Shown here: positions 31,154 to 41,997 of the stretch, piece by piece
How positions within the stretch are numbered: position 1 is the first letter of the stretch
Layout of the letters: the number at the start of each line of letters is the position of its first letter
DNA from: Trichomonas vaginalis G3
Lineage: Eukaryota > Parabasalia > Trichomonadida > Trichomonadidae
Length of the DNA stretch: 64,000 bases
Assembly (NCBI RefSeq): GCF_026262505.1
Contig: NC_067206.1
Location: 8,212,879-8,276,878, forward strand
Direction of reading: 5' to 3'
Notes under the pieces: model-generated
Databases searched by the model: none
Told to the model about the DNA's origin: nothing
What the model saw: only the letters and a program-made list of their open reading frames with translations
Translations under genes and position numbers: made by a program

Positions 31154-31800
31154 GTTATCTTGGGTACGGCGGCACTGCGTTCCACCTTACCCAAGATAAC
31201 GGTTTGACACTTTACAAAACCGCTGACGTATATTTTACAACACAAACGACAACACTAACTTAACCTTAAATATTTACAAAACCGCCACCCACTTCACCTC
31301 ACTAATGTTTTCACTAACGACTTCACTAATGAAAAAATAAACGTTCTCACTAACGTTCCCACTAATGTTCTCATTTACAAAAGTATTGCAGCGCTTCCCA
31401 TTGCTGTGCTTCACACAATAGTTCATATTCTTCAGTATCGCTGCTGTCGCTCCAATCGTCAGAGTCAAAGTCACTGTCAAAATAAATGTTAGTAAGTTTT
31501 GACAAAGCTAATGAAACACGCTTACCGTTTGTATCTATTGCTTTTATATATCTCCCATTATGTTTGTTGTCATAAACGCTCAAACTAACTTTACCCTTTC
31601 TCCCTCGTATCTGATAGAATGTATTTTCACGAGGAACGAAGAACAAATTCTTGAACTCATGACGGTTGTAGTTTGTTATCTCAATAGTTTTCGTCATTTA
31701 CATAAAAATAAACTTAAAAATAAACTTAAAAATAAATGATATCACTACCTTCACACGTATGAAAACATAGCACAAAAATAAATTTAGGTGAAGTGGTGAG
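31154..31800. repeat. Polinton C terminal inverted repeat
   Basis: The tip is AGTTAGTATGGTTATCTTGG. It is related to the ends of A and B (GCACTGCG, TTGACACTTTACAAAACCGC, CCACTTCACCTCACTAATG) and contains the outward-reading gene 31371-31697. Confidence 0.75.
31371..31697 (-). CDS. TIR-borne acidic protein with HNH-associated domain (C)
   Basis: A 108-residue homologue of 1724-2071, with the same NRHEFKNLFFVPRENTF core and an Asp/Ser-rich acidic tail. It reads toward the element's tip. In this element the related HNH endonuclease (35887-36456) is also present, so both the stand-alone domain and the fused form occur together. Confidence 0.7.
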   Translation of the reverse strand: MTKTIEITNYNRHEFKNLFFVPRENTFYQIRGRKGKVSLSVYDNKHNGRYIKAIDTNGKRVSLALSKLTNIYFDSDFDSDDWSDSSDTEEYELLCEAQQWEALQYFCK

Positions 31801-31840
31801 ATCTCACCTCTTTTTTCACCTCTTTTTTCACCCACTTGAA
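31791..31840. repeat. Intergenic palindrome (GGTGAGATCTCACC core)
   Basis: AGGTGAAGTGGTGAGATCTC plus ACC and two TTTTTTCACC units, matching 7085-7132, downstream of the coiled-coil gene's stop. Confidence 0.7.
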
Positions 31841-31849
31841 TTCATTGCT

Positions 31850-32087
31850 TTATAACTCTCTTCCTTTCTCCAACTCTTCTAACTTCTTCCTAAGTTTAGC
31901 AATGTTGTCCTCATGAAGTTTAATCTTTCTCAAAATTCCTTCTTTATCTAATGGTTGCTTTATCTTTTCTAAACTGAACTCTACCATCCTTCATAGTATG
32001 AATGTAAAAACCTTCTGGAATAGTTCCTGATTTAATGTATTCTACCAAAAACTTTTGTTTCATTGCTTCAGTGACTTTAGTCGTCAT
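31850..32087 (-). pseudogene. Small coiled-coil protein (C)
   Basis: The counterpart of 1325-1561, with the same basic start and a KLRKKLEELEK-type coiled coil at the end. About one break. It lies between the membrane protein gene and the TIR. Confidence 0.55.
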
Positions 32088-32135
32088 TTCAATCAAATAA
32101 AAATTTTAATATTAAATAAAAATAACGTTATTTTT

Positions 32136-32574
32136 TCAGTAAGGAAACGCAGGAGTTTTACGATTTATTTGAGGAGTAGGTTCTAGTTTAAATGTTGGAG
32201 TCGGTTTAGGAGTTGACTTTTGAACAGGAGTTTGTACTTCCATAGGTTCAGGAGTCATTGAAGGTTTTGCTTGTGAAGGTGTTGGAGTTTGTTTAACTTC
32301 AGCTACTTCAGTATTATTTACAACATTTGCTTTATTTCTTTTCAACATCATAACTGCTCCTGCTGTAGCTATCAAACCTAGTGGGAGACCATATCTTATA
32401 TAAGGACTTGACCAAATGCTATTTTTGACAAGCTGGTGGAACACCTAACCTTGGTGAGACTGCTCTTTGCCATTGTGCAGCTCGTAAGAAATATTCAATA
32501 GGTGCTCCATAATCGTTTGGTAAAGTTTGTTTCATAGATGGTGAAGGTTCACGAGAGCTTGATGAAGAACTCAT
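32136..32574 (-). pseudogene. Single-pass membrane, proline-rich protein (C)
   Basis: The counterpart of 836-1276, nearly identical over the membrane segment (GLPLGLIATAGAVMML) and the Thr/Pro-rich tail. About one break. It starts 31 nt after the capsid gene's stop in transcription order. Confidence 0.6.
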
Positions 32575-32604
32575 TTATAAGCTTTAAAAATAAACGTTCA
32601 TCCT

Positions 32605-34183
32605 TTATTCCTCACTGTCGTCCGCGGCTAAGTTATAGTCATCTAATCTTATTATTGGGATGCCATTAGCACGCACCTGAATGGCAAAGCAACAATCCCT
32701 CATAAATCCAATAAGTGGCTTTGGTACATTTTCAGTTGCTAGTTCAATAGGTCCTTTAACAGACAATTTGTATGTTATTGGAGCTGTTGAAGTTTGACCT
32801 TGCTGGAAGCAAAAGTCCACTTCTGTTGGAAAACCACATAAGAAATGTGTGTTGTCATAGCTATCCCATTTATGTTCCACACTACCATCATCCACCAATG
32901 ACCTCATAACATCTTCATTAAATCCTATCATATCATTGTTTGTATTGCAAGCGTTCGCAACCATTTCATAAAATACAGGTCCATATGATTTTTCAGGTTC
33001 TGCAGGCATATTTCCATAAGCTCCCATGGAAAGCTGAAGATATTTAAACTTAGGGTTCTCAAAATTAACATAATAGTTGTCTTTCTTTCTAAATAGTGCC
33101 CAAATACTTTTAACATTAATAGGCGTATAAGCTGCTGTAAATGTTGCACTTGAACTATCTGTATTCTTTGAGAATGAACCGTCCATAGGAATCCAATCCA
33201 TAACTTTAACAGGAAAACATAAAGCCTCGTTTGTATAATGTTCTACAAGTTCTGTATAAATGTTAGGGTCTAAAGAGAATGACTTTGGATGAATAAAACA
33301 TTCATTAAAATCCATCTTTGTTCGAAATAGTTGCTTGGTTACAGTTGTAATAGTAACTGTTCCACTAGCTTCTACTGCCTTCGTTATCATAGTGAATGGT
33401 TCATTCCATGGAACAAATTTATTTGTCGGTGGATTTGAATCTGAAGCAAATGCAACTTTAAGAGTTGGATTGAAAGCAATGATATCATTTACAGATATAG
33501 ATGTGCATTGTAAGGCGTCGCTACTGAACTTTACTTTAAGCTGAATGTTTCCTGCAAAAGCTGGAATAAATCGAATAGCTTCTAATGGAAGGAATCTTCT
33601 AACAGGAATTCTTAAACGAAGCTAAATTAAAATCAAATGATTTTCCTGCTGTAATTGGACCACTAACAATTTGTCCTGTTCTGTATGTTCCCGAATGACT
33701 CCATACATCTTCATGTCGAGTCTTTGAGAAAACATCTACTTTCTTTATTTGTTCGGCAGTTTGTGAGTTTGAAGTTATATATGCTTCTTCTCTTGCGTTG
33801 TCTTGAGAATATACGATACGACCATTTGCAAGGATTTGATATCCAGCAACTGCATAGAAAGCGTCATCGAAACCAATCCAAAATCCTGGTGGGTTTGTTT
33901 TATCGGAACCTGAACCAATTTCTTTATCTACAATAAATTGACCTTCCATTTTATATGTAATGAATGTATTGTAAAGGTCCAACATATTTTCACCAGGAGG
34001 TGAGAGATTGAATGTTACCCATGTGTTATCTTTAGCAGTTCCAGGTTGTGATGGAATCTTTGCGTCAGAATATTTTCTATTAGTGTCACCAATTTGAACT
34101 GCATTGTCTATGATATCGAAATATGAGCGAATCTGATGAATATGCTCTGCTGGAGTAAATTCGTTTAACTGTTCGTTCTGCAT
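32605..34183 (-). pseudogene. Polinton major capsid protein, double jelly roll (C)
   Basis: The best view of the whole capsid gene in the window, spanning 1.58 kb from MQNEQLNEFTPAEHIHQIRS to the acidic end DDYNLAADDSEE. It is almost identical to B's gene. About one break. It would form hexon-like trimers. GATATTTTTATCCGAATCAA lies just before the start. Confidence 0.8.
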
Positions 34184-34210
34184 GTCTTTGATTCGGATAA
34201 AAATATCTCT

Positions 34211-34648
34211 TTACTTCATTATTCTCACTCTTCTTCTTGGCATTCGTGGTGGAAGTTGTTTCTTGACATTTTCAATGAACTGTACATTTTCTTTTGTCTC
34301 AACTTCTTTCACTGGTGGGTCAGGGTTCTTTGACTCGGTTTGTTTTTCAATGAAATTCACGAACTTTGCAATAAGCTCTTGGTTCGTTATTGAAAGTACA
34401 TCTGGCTTCTTTTCTTCTTGTTCTTTTGGTGGCTCAGTTTGAACAGAATGTTTTATATGGGCTTCGTGGGCTTCGCCCTCGGTGCCATGCACCTTAATGT
34501 TGTCGCTCTCTGTATTCGCTAATGGAACCTTTCTTTTCCTAACATATATTTTACCATCTTTACTCTGACTTACATAATAGAAAGGATGTTGTATTCCTCT
34601 TGCGTCATTTAATATAATAGACTCTCGCTCTGATTTTGACAAGCTCAT
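34211..34648 (-). CDS. Basic unknown protein preceding the capsid gene (C)
   Basis: A 145-residue counterpart of 27150-27584, with the same start (MSLSKSERESIILNDARG) and Arg-rich end. It differs mainly in the acidic middle (EPPKEQEEKKPDV). It is divergent from the charged protein at 34694. Confidence 0.6.
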   Translation of the reverse strand: MSLSKSERESIILNDARGIQHPFYYVSQSKDGKIYVRKRKVPLANTESDNIKVHGTEGEAHEAHIKHSVQTEPPKEQEEKKPDVLSITNQELIAKFVNFIEKQTESKNPDPPVKEVETKENVQFIENVKKQLPPRMPRRRVRIMK

Positions 34649-34693
34649 TTTACATCGGTTAAAGTTTTAATTTTGTTTTTTATCTGCAGTCAA

Positions 34694-34954
34694 ATGACTC
34701 AGACAAGCCCCACGGACAAGACCCAAGGGGTCATAGATGTTGAAGCATTGAAGAAAGAAATTCGTGAGCAAATTTTATCCGAACTGAAGGAACAAAAACA
34801 AGAACAAAAGCCAGAGAGACCAAAGAGAAAACTTAGTGAAAAACAACTTGCTGCATTAGCTGCTGGAAGACAGAAGAACCCAAGACTACTGGCGAAAAAA
34901 GCTAGAGAAGAAGCTGAAGCAAAAGCTAAAGAAGCTGAAGCAAAGAAAGAGTAA
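34694..34954 (+). CDS. Small highly charged helical protein (C)
   Basis: An 86-residue counterpart of 26832-27104, a little shorter in the Lys/Glu/Ala tail. The start is chosen at ATG 34694, after TTTTTTATCTGCAGTCAA. It ends 24 nt before the next gene. Confidence 0.6.
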   Translation: MTQTSPTDKTQGVIDVEALKKEIREQILSELKEQKQEQKPERPKRKLSEKQLAALAAGRQKNPRLLAKKAREEAEAKAKEAEAKKE

Positions 34955-34978
34955 ATGGTTTATTTTTATCGGAACTAA

Positions 34979-35836
34979 ATGTATAGACAAATACCTTTAT
35001 CTGTTGCGTTCAGTAGTGAAAACCCTGACGTCAAAATAAAGGGGAACAGAGTAACGTTTAAGTTTCCAACAGACTGGATTGTGAACATAAATGAAGAGAA
35101 GTACATTGGCATAACATCTATGTATATAACACGTGCTTTCAGAAAGGTTGACTTTATACTTCAAGTCGAGATAGAAAATGACGAACAGTCTTTAAGCGCC
35201 CAAAACATTCACATATACAAATACTTTAAAGACGATACAACATTGCAACAATGTATGATTTCATTTAATGAAATGTCCGAGAAAAAGTTTAACATTGAAG
35301 TACAAACTTTACAGCCTTTACGTGAGTTTCTTGCACAACTGAAAGAAGAAGGTAGTCAGCCACAACTTATAGACTTTCATTATGAATTTAATGAAAATGA
35401 AGATGGAACTCATGACTGTCAGTTTGTTATATATTCACCATTCAATGAAGTAGCTAAAAAGAAAGAAAATCCATTACGTATAAGATTTCAAATCTCTGAA
35501 CCAAGTGATGATTTCAAAAATGTTTTCAATTATGATGCAATGCTTCCGAGGAAAAATGATTTTTCCGAAATTAGATTTCCAGGTATTTGGGATAGAAAAC
35601 AAGCAATATTATATTCAAACCTAAGTAAAGGAGTTGAAAATGAGTTCATTGGTCATACAAGAAATTCACCATTACCAAATCCTAAATATTACAAACTAAC
35701 TGGTTTCAATCGTGAGTTTTGGATAGACATGTACTCAACTCATGACCATAAAGCACCAGTGTTCTTGCCTCCAGATAGAAAAGATTGTTTATACATTGAA
35801 GCTCAACTCTTAAACTCTACCATAGCAATATTATAA
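34979..35836 (+). CDS. Minor capsid/penton-like protein, paralogue 2 (C, open)
   Basis: A 285-residue protein, the open version of 25949-26807. The start MYRQIPLSVAFSSENPDVKI follows TTTATTTTTATCGGAACTAA. It has KFPTDWIVNINEEKYIGITS at about residues 29-48 and IWDRKQAILYSNLS in the last third. It shares its spaced pattern with 7921-8802 and 50326-51186. Probably a minor virion protein; the exact role is not known. Confidence 0.65.
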   Translation: MYRQIPLSVAFSSENPDVKIKGNRVTFKFPTDWIVNINEEKYIGITSMYITRAFRKVDFILQVEIENDEQSLSAQNIHIYKYFKDDTTLQQCMISFNEMSEKKFNIEVQTLQPLREFLAQLKEEGSQPQLIDFHYEFNENEDGTHDCQFVIYSPFNEVAKKKENPLRIRFQISEPSDDFKNVFNYDAMLPRKNDFSEIRFPGIWDRKQAILYSNLSKGVENEFIGHTRNSPLPNPKYYKLTGFNREFWIDMYSTHDHKAPVFLPPDRKDCLYIEAQLLNSTIAIL

Positions 35837-35886
35837 AATCTGAGCTAGTTTTATTTTTTCTGAAAATTTTTATTTGAGTGAAAGGC

Positions 35887-36456
35887 ATGGAAGGTGAAGA
35901 CGTTTGGGAAACACTTGTTGCTGACAACGACTATGAAATTAACACAGAATATCCACACAATATTAGGAAAAAATCTACAGGAAAAATTGTGAGTGAATGG
36001 ATGAGCGATGGATATTATAGGTTATGTTTAAACGGTCAAAAATACTTCAAGCACAAACTTATAGCAGAACAATTCATACTTAACCCAGACAACTTACCTC
36101 AAGTAGACCATATAAATCATATACGAACAGACAATAGAATAGAAAATTTAAGATATGTAACATCACAACAAAACAATAAAAACAGATGTAAAGCAAATGG
36201 TATAAATTATAACTATGTAGATGAAATTGGTGAAAACTCCATTGAAGTTAAAACATATGGAAAACATGAGTTCGATGATTTATACTATGACCCAGAACAA
36301 GACCTCTTCTATTTCTTTAATGGAATTCGCTATAGAGAGCTTCATGTAATGGAAAACAATAAATGTGGAACTCTGTATGTAAATGCATGGACTGTAAAAG
36401 GAAAACTTACAAAAATTTCATACAGTGCATTCAAACGTCAATATAATCTTATATGA
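35887..36456 (+). CDS. HNH homing-type endonuclease with NUMOD4-like start
   Basis: About 189 residues. The start (EGEDVWETLVADNDYEINTE) fits NUMOD4. The centre has the HNH signature (KHKLIAEQFILNP, QVDHINHIRTDNRIENLRYV, QQNNKNR). The C-terminal part (IEVKTYGKHEFDDLYY) matches the TIR-borne proteins. It sits between the 3' ends of polymerase B and minor capsid paralogue 2, a spot that is empty in Polinton B, so it is a mobile gene. It starts after AGCTAGTTTTATTTTTTCTG. Confidence 0.82.
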   Translation: MEGEDVWETLVADNDYEINTEYPHNIRKKSTGKIVSEWMSDGYYRLCLNGQKYFKHKLIAEQFILNPDNLPQVDHINHIRTDNRIENLRYVTSQQNNKNRCKANGINYNYVDEIGENSIEVKTYGKHEFDDLYYDPEQDLFYFFNGIRYRELHVMENNKCGTLYVNAWTVKGKLTKISYSAFKRQYNLI

Positions 36457-36507
36457 CCTCACTGCTGACAAAAATAAATGACCTCATTATTTTTCTCATT
36501 CATGTTC

Positions 36508-39500
36508 TCAGAACTTAAGCTTTCTTATGAATGAAGTCTTAGTCTGAATAGAAAAGTTAAACTTTTCCTCAAATGCAAGTGTAGCAGACTTACATAAGTC
36601 AAATCCAATCTCTTGACCGTCATAAAGTGCTTTGTAAAGTTTCATTAAACTGAACTCAGAGTCTTTGTCATATGTTCCAACAGGTATGTGAATGTTCTTA
36701 TCTTCATTGTAATAGCATTGTATAGCTTCAGGAAACATTTCATTTGCTGTTAAAGCAAGGACGTCTTGTTTGACACCTTTGCAACGTGCATGGAATGCAA
36801 CTTCATTTAAATCGTTAGTGAGTAAGTCTATGTAAGTCTTCTTTCCACAAAATATTGACTTGTATGCTAAACTTTGTTTTCCAGGTGTTATTTCTGCGAA
36901 GTCAGAATGGAACTGACCTAATGTTTTACCAATAAGTTCTCTACCGTATCTCTTCTTAAACTCTGCTGCAAGCTTTGGTATGTCTTCATTGAAAATATGC
37001 ATGCTATCACAGTCCTGGTAAAATATTTGAAGTCCCATATCTTCTGCAGTACAGAATACTTCGTTCATTATTCTCTTCGACATTGACAGAATATTAACAC
37101 CAAGTGGACAGAAGTTAAAGTATCTGCAAATGCTTTTCGTTAGCTTGAAAATAGTTTTATCCGAACCATCCAAACCTTCGAACTTCACTATATGGTTGTA
37201 GTTTCTTATAGCATATCTTATAGCATCTTTGTCATCTACTATGGTTATTTTTGACTCAATAGGAGATAGAATAGTTTTGCCATAAATACTGTTCAGAATG
37301 AGCTTTATATTTTCTTGCAAAGGATTTCCTTCTTTCTTATACTTTAACCTTAACTCAAACAACTTCTTTACTTCATCTCTTATTCTTATATCTCTGTTTC
37401 CATCGTAATAGTATCCTTGCAACACTTCACATTTGACACCTTGATATTTTATGAGGTCTTGTAATGTTATATGGTCAACATACATTAAACAGCAAGTATT
37501 TGAACTTCTGGGAACGTTAAGTTCTAGATTTAGTTCAGGGTCACAAACTATTAAAGGAAAGTGTCTATGTATGCCAATCTCTTTTATCTTAATGAGAACA
37601 AAGAAGCCAGACATAAACTTTTCACCAATGGGTTCCTTTTGGTCGTCATCAAATAAATGTTTCATGAGATACTCTTTGCTTAACATTTCTTTCTTCATAA
37701 CCTTTGGAATACCTTCTAAAGTATAAAGTCTTGCTATAGCTGATGGATATAATGAAACAGCGTCGAAATCAGCAATGAGTTTCTCTTTACTCTTTTGTTT
37801 AATGTTATCTGACAACATACATCTTCCACCTTGAATGCATCTCGAAATAAACTCTCTTGGTTTATTTGAGAGGTCATAAAGATTTCCATTCGGGAAGTAC
37901 ACTCTGTTCTCAAATAATTTGTTAGCAATTGAACAAATACTAACGTAGTCATAAACGTTTAAATCAAATTCTTTCAATATGTCATTGCGGAACTTAACAA
38001 AACCTTCTCTTAAAATTCTTACATCTTGTTTTGCAATAAAATGTACTATACTTTTCTAAGTCGAAGTGGTTCTCATCTATTCTGCAACCTTTGATGGAAT
38101 CTATGTTTTTCATGAATGTATCTGCATCCCGGATAAACTTACATGCTTCAGAAATGACACCAGTTCTGTTGTCATTTGCTAACAAAGTACTGCTGTAGTA
38201 GTTGTATGGAAATACTTCTTTCGGTCCTGTTTGTAAGTTAAACATAGCAGGAAATAGTTTAGGCTTCTTATTTATAACACTGTAAGAGTCTTTTATAATA
38301 ATTGCCCGTCCTTTATATAAGCCAGTTATTTGCATTGTTCGTGAACCTTTAATGATGGGAGTTCCTTTCACTTCTGTCATGTGTCTTAAGATGAAGTTTA
38401 TGTCATAACTGAGGTTATGGAAATATATTAAACTCTTGTCAGGAAGTCGCTCCAAAAATTCTGTTGCACAGTTTTGACCCCATATGCTTTCACTCACTGA
38501 ACCATCTTCACTGTCATAACATATGTTAAAAGCTTTATGAAAGCCATCGGTACTGCACTCAAAGTCAGCAAAGAAAACGTGCTCAGGAATGAACTTACAT
38601 TTAGCTTTATTTACTTCTTTTGACTCTACTTTCTCCTTCAGTTGTACACAATACTTTGGAGCATATGACAAGTCTTTAAATGGTGCAAGGTTCTGTTTAT
38701 ATAAGTCAGTAGTATATGTGAAAAGTTCTCCATAAGAAATAGGTTCGAAATATATGCACTCCCACAATTTTCATAACATCCCATAGTGGTGTAGTTCTAT
38801 CCATGCGAACAATGTATTTACCATCTCTCATTGTAATATTTCATCTGTTTTTCAATGTTCATTCCACCACACTCCTTCAAGATTTCTATATAGTTGCGAA
38901 TGAAATATGTTGTCATTGGAAGTCTTTCATTTAGCATGTAGTGGTCTTCAACAAGAAGTAAGTCAATAGTTCGAACAGTTTTACATTCTTTTGGTATGTA
39001 TCTCTTTATTTCATTATGTCTTGAGTCATTGAAATAACCAATGGTAACATTAAATGCTATACCTGTTGCGTCAGAAATTTCTTGTACTTTACTTTGAGGA
39101 AAGTCTCTAACACGAATGACTTCTCTCATGTGGTCAATAGTTTCTTCATTTACTCCAGCCTGAATGCAAGCATAAACGAAACAATTGTCCTCTGTCATAA
39201 GTGTTGCAGTTCTTTTGTTCAGTTCATTGAAGATTTGGTAGCGTTCAAGATTTATAGGTAATGTGCAAAGATACTTCCAGAACTGACCGCTTCTCTTCTT
39301 ATAAAACTTCTTTTCACCATTATCTTTCCAAAAGCTTTCTATAAGTGCTGGGTTTCCTGTTTGCTTAAGAGCTTCCAAAATGGCTTTCTGGTCATTTGTC
39401 AGTGTGCTTTCATCTCTATATGGTCGCTTCTGTGGCTTTCCTTTCTTAACATCTGACATCGTTAAGCCTTCATATTCTGTTAAATCATACATCTTTATTT

Positions 39501-39912
39501 CAGTAAGATTCTTTATGTTTGTCAAGAAGAAGTCATAGTGCATTTCAACAATACCTGCAGCATTTGCTTCTATCTCTGATATAAAGTTCTCCTTCAAGAG
39601 CTGATGTAGTAATGTTCCAATATTATTGAGGTTTAACGTAGAACATTCATACTTTCCACCAAGTTTATAACATACCATCCATCTCTGTTGTGAGTTTATT
39701 TTAATTTTCTCTAAGAGTCTCATGAAAACCTTACCGAAATGTTTGTGTAAGTAGTCTCTGTTTGGTTCATCTAAAGCTTCGATATTAAAGTCAATGAGTC
39801 TATTGCCTGACTTCACATTTCTCTTCCTATTCTCTTCATCTTTCTTTAACCATCTCTCACCTTCTTTTGGTTTGTCGTCAATGGAACGAAGGACATCGTT
39901 AGCTTTGCGAAC
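36508..39912 (-). pseudogene. Protein-primed DNA polymerase B (C, broken and 5' truncated)
   Basis: Same lineage as 22091-25867. Visible are exonuclease motifs FFADFECSTDGFHKAF and YFHNLSYDINFIL, palm motif A (DFDAVSLYPSAIA), motif B (LILNSIYGK) and motif C (YQDCDSMHIF). It lacks the extreme 5' part, because a Polinton tip follows at 39921. Open in about three pieces. Its two halves are also found separately: 29180-31150, and as corrupted sequence in 46.9-49.45 kb. Confidence 0.85.
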
Positions 39913-40147
39913 TAATTTTAAGTTAGTATGGTTATCTTGGGTACGGCGGCACTGCGTTCCACCTTACCCAAGATAACGGTTTGACACTTTACAAAACCGC
40001 TGACGTATATTTTACAACACAAACGACAACACTAACTTAACCTTAAATATTTACAAAACCGCCACCCACTTCACCTCACTAATGTTTTCACTAACGACTT
40101 CACTAATGAAAAAATAAACGTTCTCACTAACGTTCCCACTAATGTTC

Positions 40148-40472
40148 TCATTTACAAAAGTATTGCAGCGCTTCCCATTGCTGTGCTTCACACAATAGTT
40201 CATATTCTTCAGTATCGCTGCTGTCGCTCCAATCGTCAGAGTCAAAGTCACTGTCAAAATAAATGTTAGTAAGTTTTGACAAAGCTAATGAAACACGCTT
40301 ACCGTTTGTATCTATTGCTTATATATCTCCCATTATGTTTGTTGTCATAAACGCTCAAACTAACTTTACCCTTTCTCCCTCGTATCTGATAGAATGTATT
40401 TTCACGAGGAACGAAGAACAAATTCTTGAACTCATGACGGTTGTAGTTTGTTATCTCAATAGTTTTCGTCAT
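40148..40472 (-). pseudogene. TIR-borne acidic protein (C unit 2)
   Basis: The counterpart of 31371-31697 in the second unit, nearly identical. About one break. It lies inside the TIR at 39921-40570 and reads toward the tip. Confidence 0.6.
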
Positions 40473-40561
40473 TTACATAAAAATAAACTTAAAAATAAAC
40501 TTAAAAATAAATGATATCACTACCTTCACACGTATGAAAACATAGCACAAAAAAATAAATT

Positions 40562-40602
40562 TAGGTGAAGTGGTGAGATCTCACCTCTTTTTTTCACCCA
40601 CT
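40562..40602. repeat. Intergenic palindrome (GGTGAGATCTCACC core)
   Basis: The same palindrome as 31791-31840 but with one TTTTTTTCACC unit fewer. Confidence 0.65.
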
Positions 40603-40615
40603 TGAATTCATTGCT

Positions 40616-40852
40616 TTATAACTCTCTTCCTTTCTCCAACTCTTCTAACTTCTTCCTAAGTTTAGCAATGTTGTCCTCATGAAGTTTAATCTTTCTCAAA
40701 ATTCCTTCTTTATCTAATGGTTGCTTTATCTTTCTAAACTGAACTCTACCATCCTTCATAGTATGAATGTAAAAACCTTCTGGAATAGTTCCTGATTTAA
40801 TGTATTCTACCAAAAACTTTTGTTTCATTGCTTCAGTGACTTTAGTCGTCAT
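40616..40852 (-). CDS. Small coiled-coil protein (C unit 2)
   Basis: A 78-residue counterpart of 1325-1561, open. It has the same basic start and KLRKKLEELEKGREL end. The start is at 40852. Confidence 0.6.
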   Translation of the reverse strand: MTTKVTEAMKQKFLVEYIKSGTIPEGFYIHTMKDGRVQFRKIKQPLDKEGILRKIKLHEDNIAKLRKKLEELEKGREL

Positions 40853-40898
40853 TTCAATCAAAAAAATTTTAATATTAAATAAAAATAACGTTATTTTT

Positions 40899-41339
40899 TC
40901 AGTAAGGAAACGCAGGAGTTTTACGATTTATTTGAGGAGTAGGTTCTAGTTTAAATGTTGGAGTCGGTTTAGGAGTTGACTTTTGAACAGGAGTTTGTAC
41001 TTCCATAGGTTCAGGAGTCATTGAAGGTTTTGCTTGTGAAGGTGTTGGAGTTTGTTTAACTTCAGCTACTTCAGTATTATTTACAACATTTGCTTTATTT
41101 CTTTTCAACATCATAACTGCTCCTGCTGTAGCTATCAAACCTAGTGGGAGACCATATCTTATATAAGGACTTGACCAAATGCTATTTTTGACAGGAGCTG
41201 GTGGAACACCTAACCTTGGTGAGACTGCTCTTTGCCATTGTGCAGCTCGTAAGAAATATTCAATAGGTGCTCCATAATCGTTTGGTAAAGTTTGTTTCAT
41301 AGATGGTGAAGGTTCACGAGAGCTTGATGAAGAACTCAT
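40899..41339 (-). CDS. Single-pass membrane, proline-rich protein (C unit 2)
   Basis: A 146-residue protein identical or nearly so to 836-1276: Ser-rich start, one membrane segment at about residues 60-80, TP-rich tail. Open. Confidence 0.65.
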   Translation of the reverse strand: MSSSSSSREPSPSMKQTLPNDYGAPIEYFLRAAQWQRAVSPRLGVPPAPVKNSIWSSPYIRYGLPLGLIATAGAVMMLKRNKANVVNNTEVAEVKQTPTPSQAKPSMTPEPMEVQTPVQKSTPKPTPTFKLEPTPQINRKTPAFPY

Positions 41340-41370
41340 TTATAAGCTTTAAAAAATAAACGTTCATCCT

Positions 41371-41997
41371 TTATTCCTCACTGTCGTCCGCGGCTAAGTT
41401 ATAGTCATCTAATCTTATTATTGGGATGCCATTAGCACGCACCTGAATGGCAAAGCAACAATCCCTCATAAATCCAATAAGTGGCTTTGGTACATTTTCA
41501 GTTGCTAGTTCAATAGGTCCTTTAACAGACAATTTGTATGTTATTGGAGCTGTTGAAGTTTGACCTTGCTGGAAGCAAAAGTCCACTTCTGTTGGAAAAC
41601 CACATAAGAAATGTGTGTTGTCATAGCTATCCCATTTATGTTCCACACTACCATCATCCACCAATGACCTCATAACATCTTCATTAAATCCTATCATATC
41701 ATTGTTTGTATTGCAAGCGTTCGCAACCATTTCATTAAAATACAGGTCCATATGATTTTTCAGGTTCTGCAGGCATATTTCCATAAGCTCCCATGGAAAG
41801 CTGAAGATATTTAAACTTAGGGTTCTCAAAATTAACATAATAGTTGTCTTTCTTTCTAAATAGTGCCCAAATACTTTTAACATTAATAGGCGTATAAGCT
41901 GCTGTAAATGTTGCACTTGAACTATCTGTATTCTTTGAGAATGAACCGTCCATAGGAATCCAATCCATAACTTTAACAGGAAAACATAAAGCCTCGA
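41371..41997 (-). pseudogene. Major capsid protein, 3' part (C unit 2)
   Basis: The C-terminal part of the capsid gene, near-identical to 32605-33230. The rest continues as recognisable but corrupted sequence beyond 41998. Any reading frame that runs on into that stretch is not a real protein. Confidence 0.7.

Larger units (their letters stand above)
31154..39912 (-). mobile_element. Polinton C, repeat unit 1 (partial fossil)
   Basis: Read on the minus strand: polymerase B lacking its 5' end, HNH endonuclease, minor capsid paralogue 2, charged protein, basic protein, major capsid, membrane protein, coiled-coil protein, TIR gene, TIR (tip AGTTAGTATGG at 31154). Next to it at 39921 the same TIR starts again, giving a head-to-tail period of 8,767 bp. 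The ATPase, fibre and integrase half seen in B is absent. A few breaks; very similar to A and B. Confidence 0.8.
39921..41997 (-). mobile_element. Polinton C, repeat unit 2, readable part
   Basis: Near-identical to 31154-33230, differing mostly by single-base length changes of the kind that sequencing errors produce. It contains TIR, TIR gene, coiled-coil gene, membrane protein gene and the 3' part of the capsid gene. At 41998 it passes, without losing collinearity, into the corrupted G-rich stretch. Confidence 0.8.
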
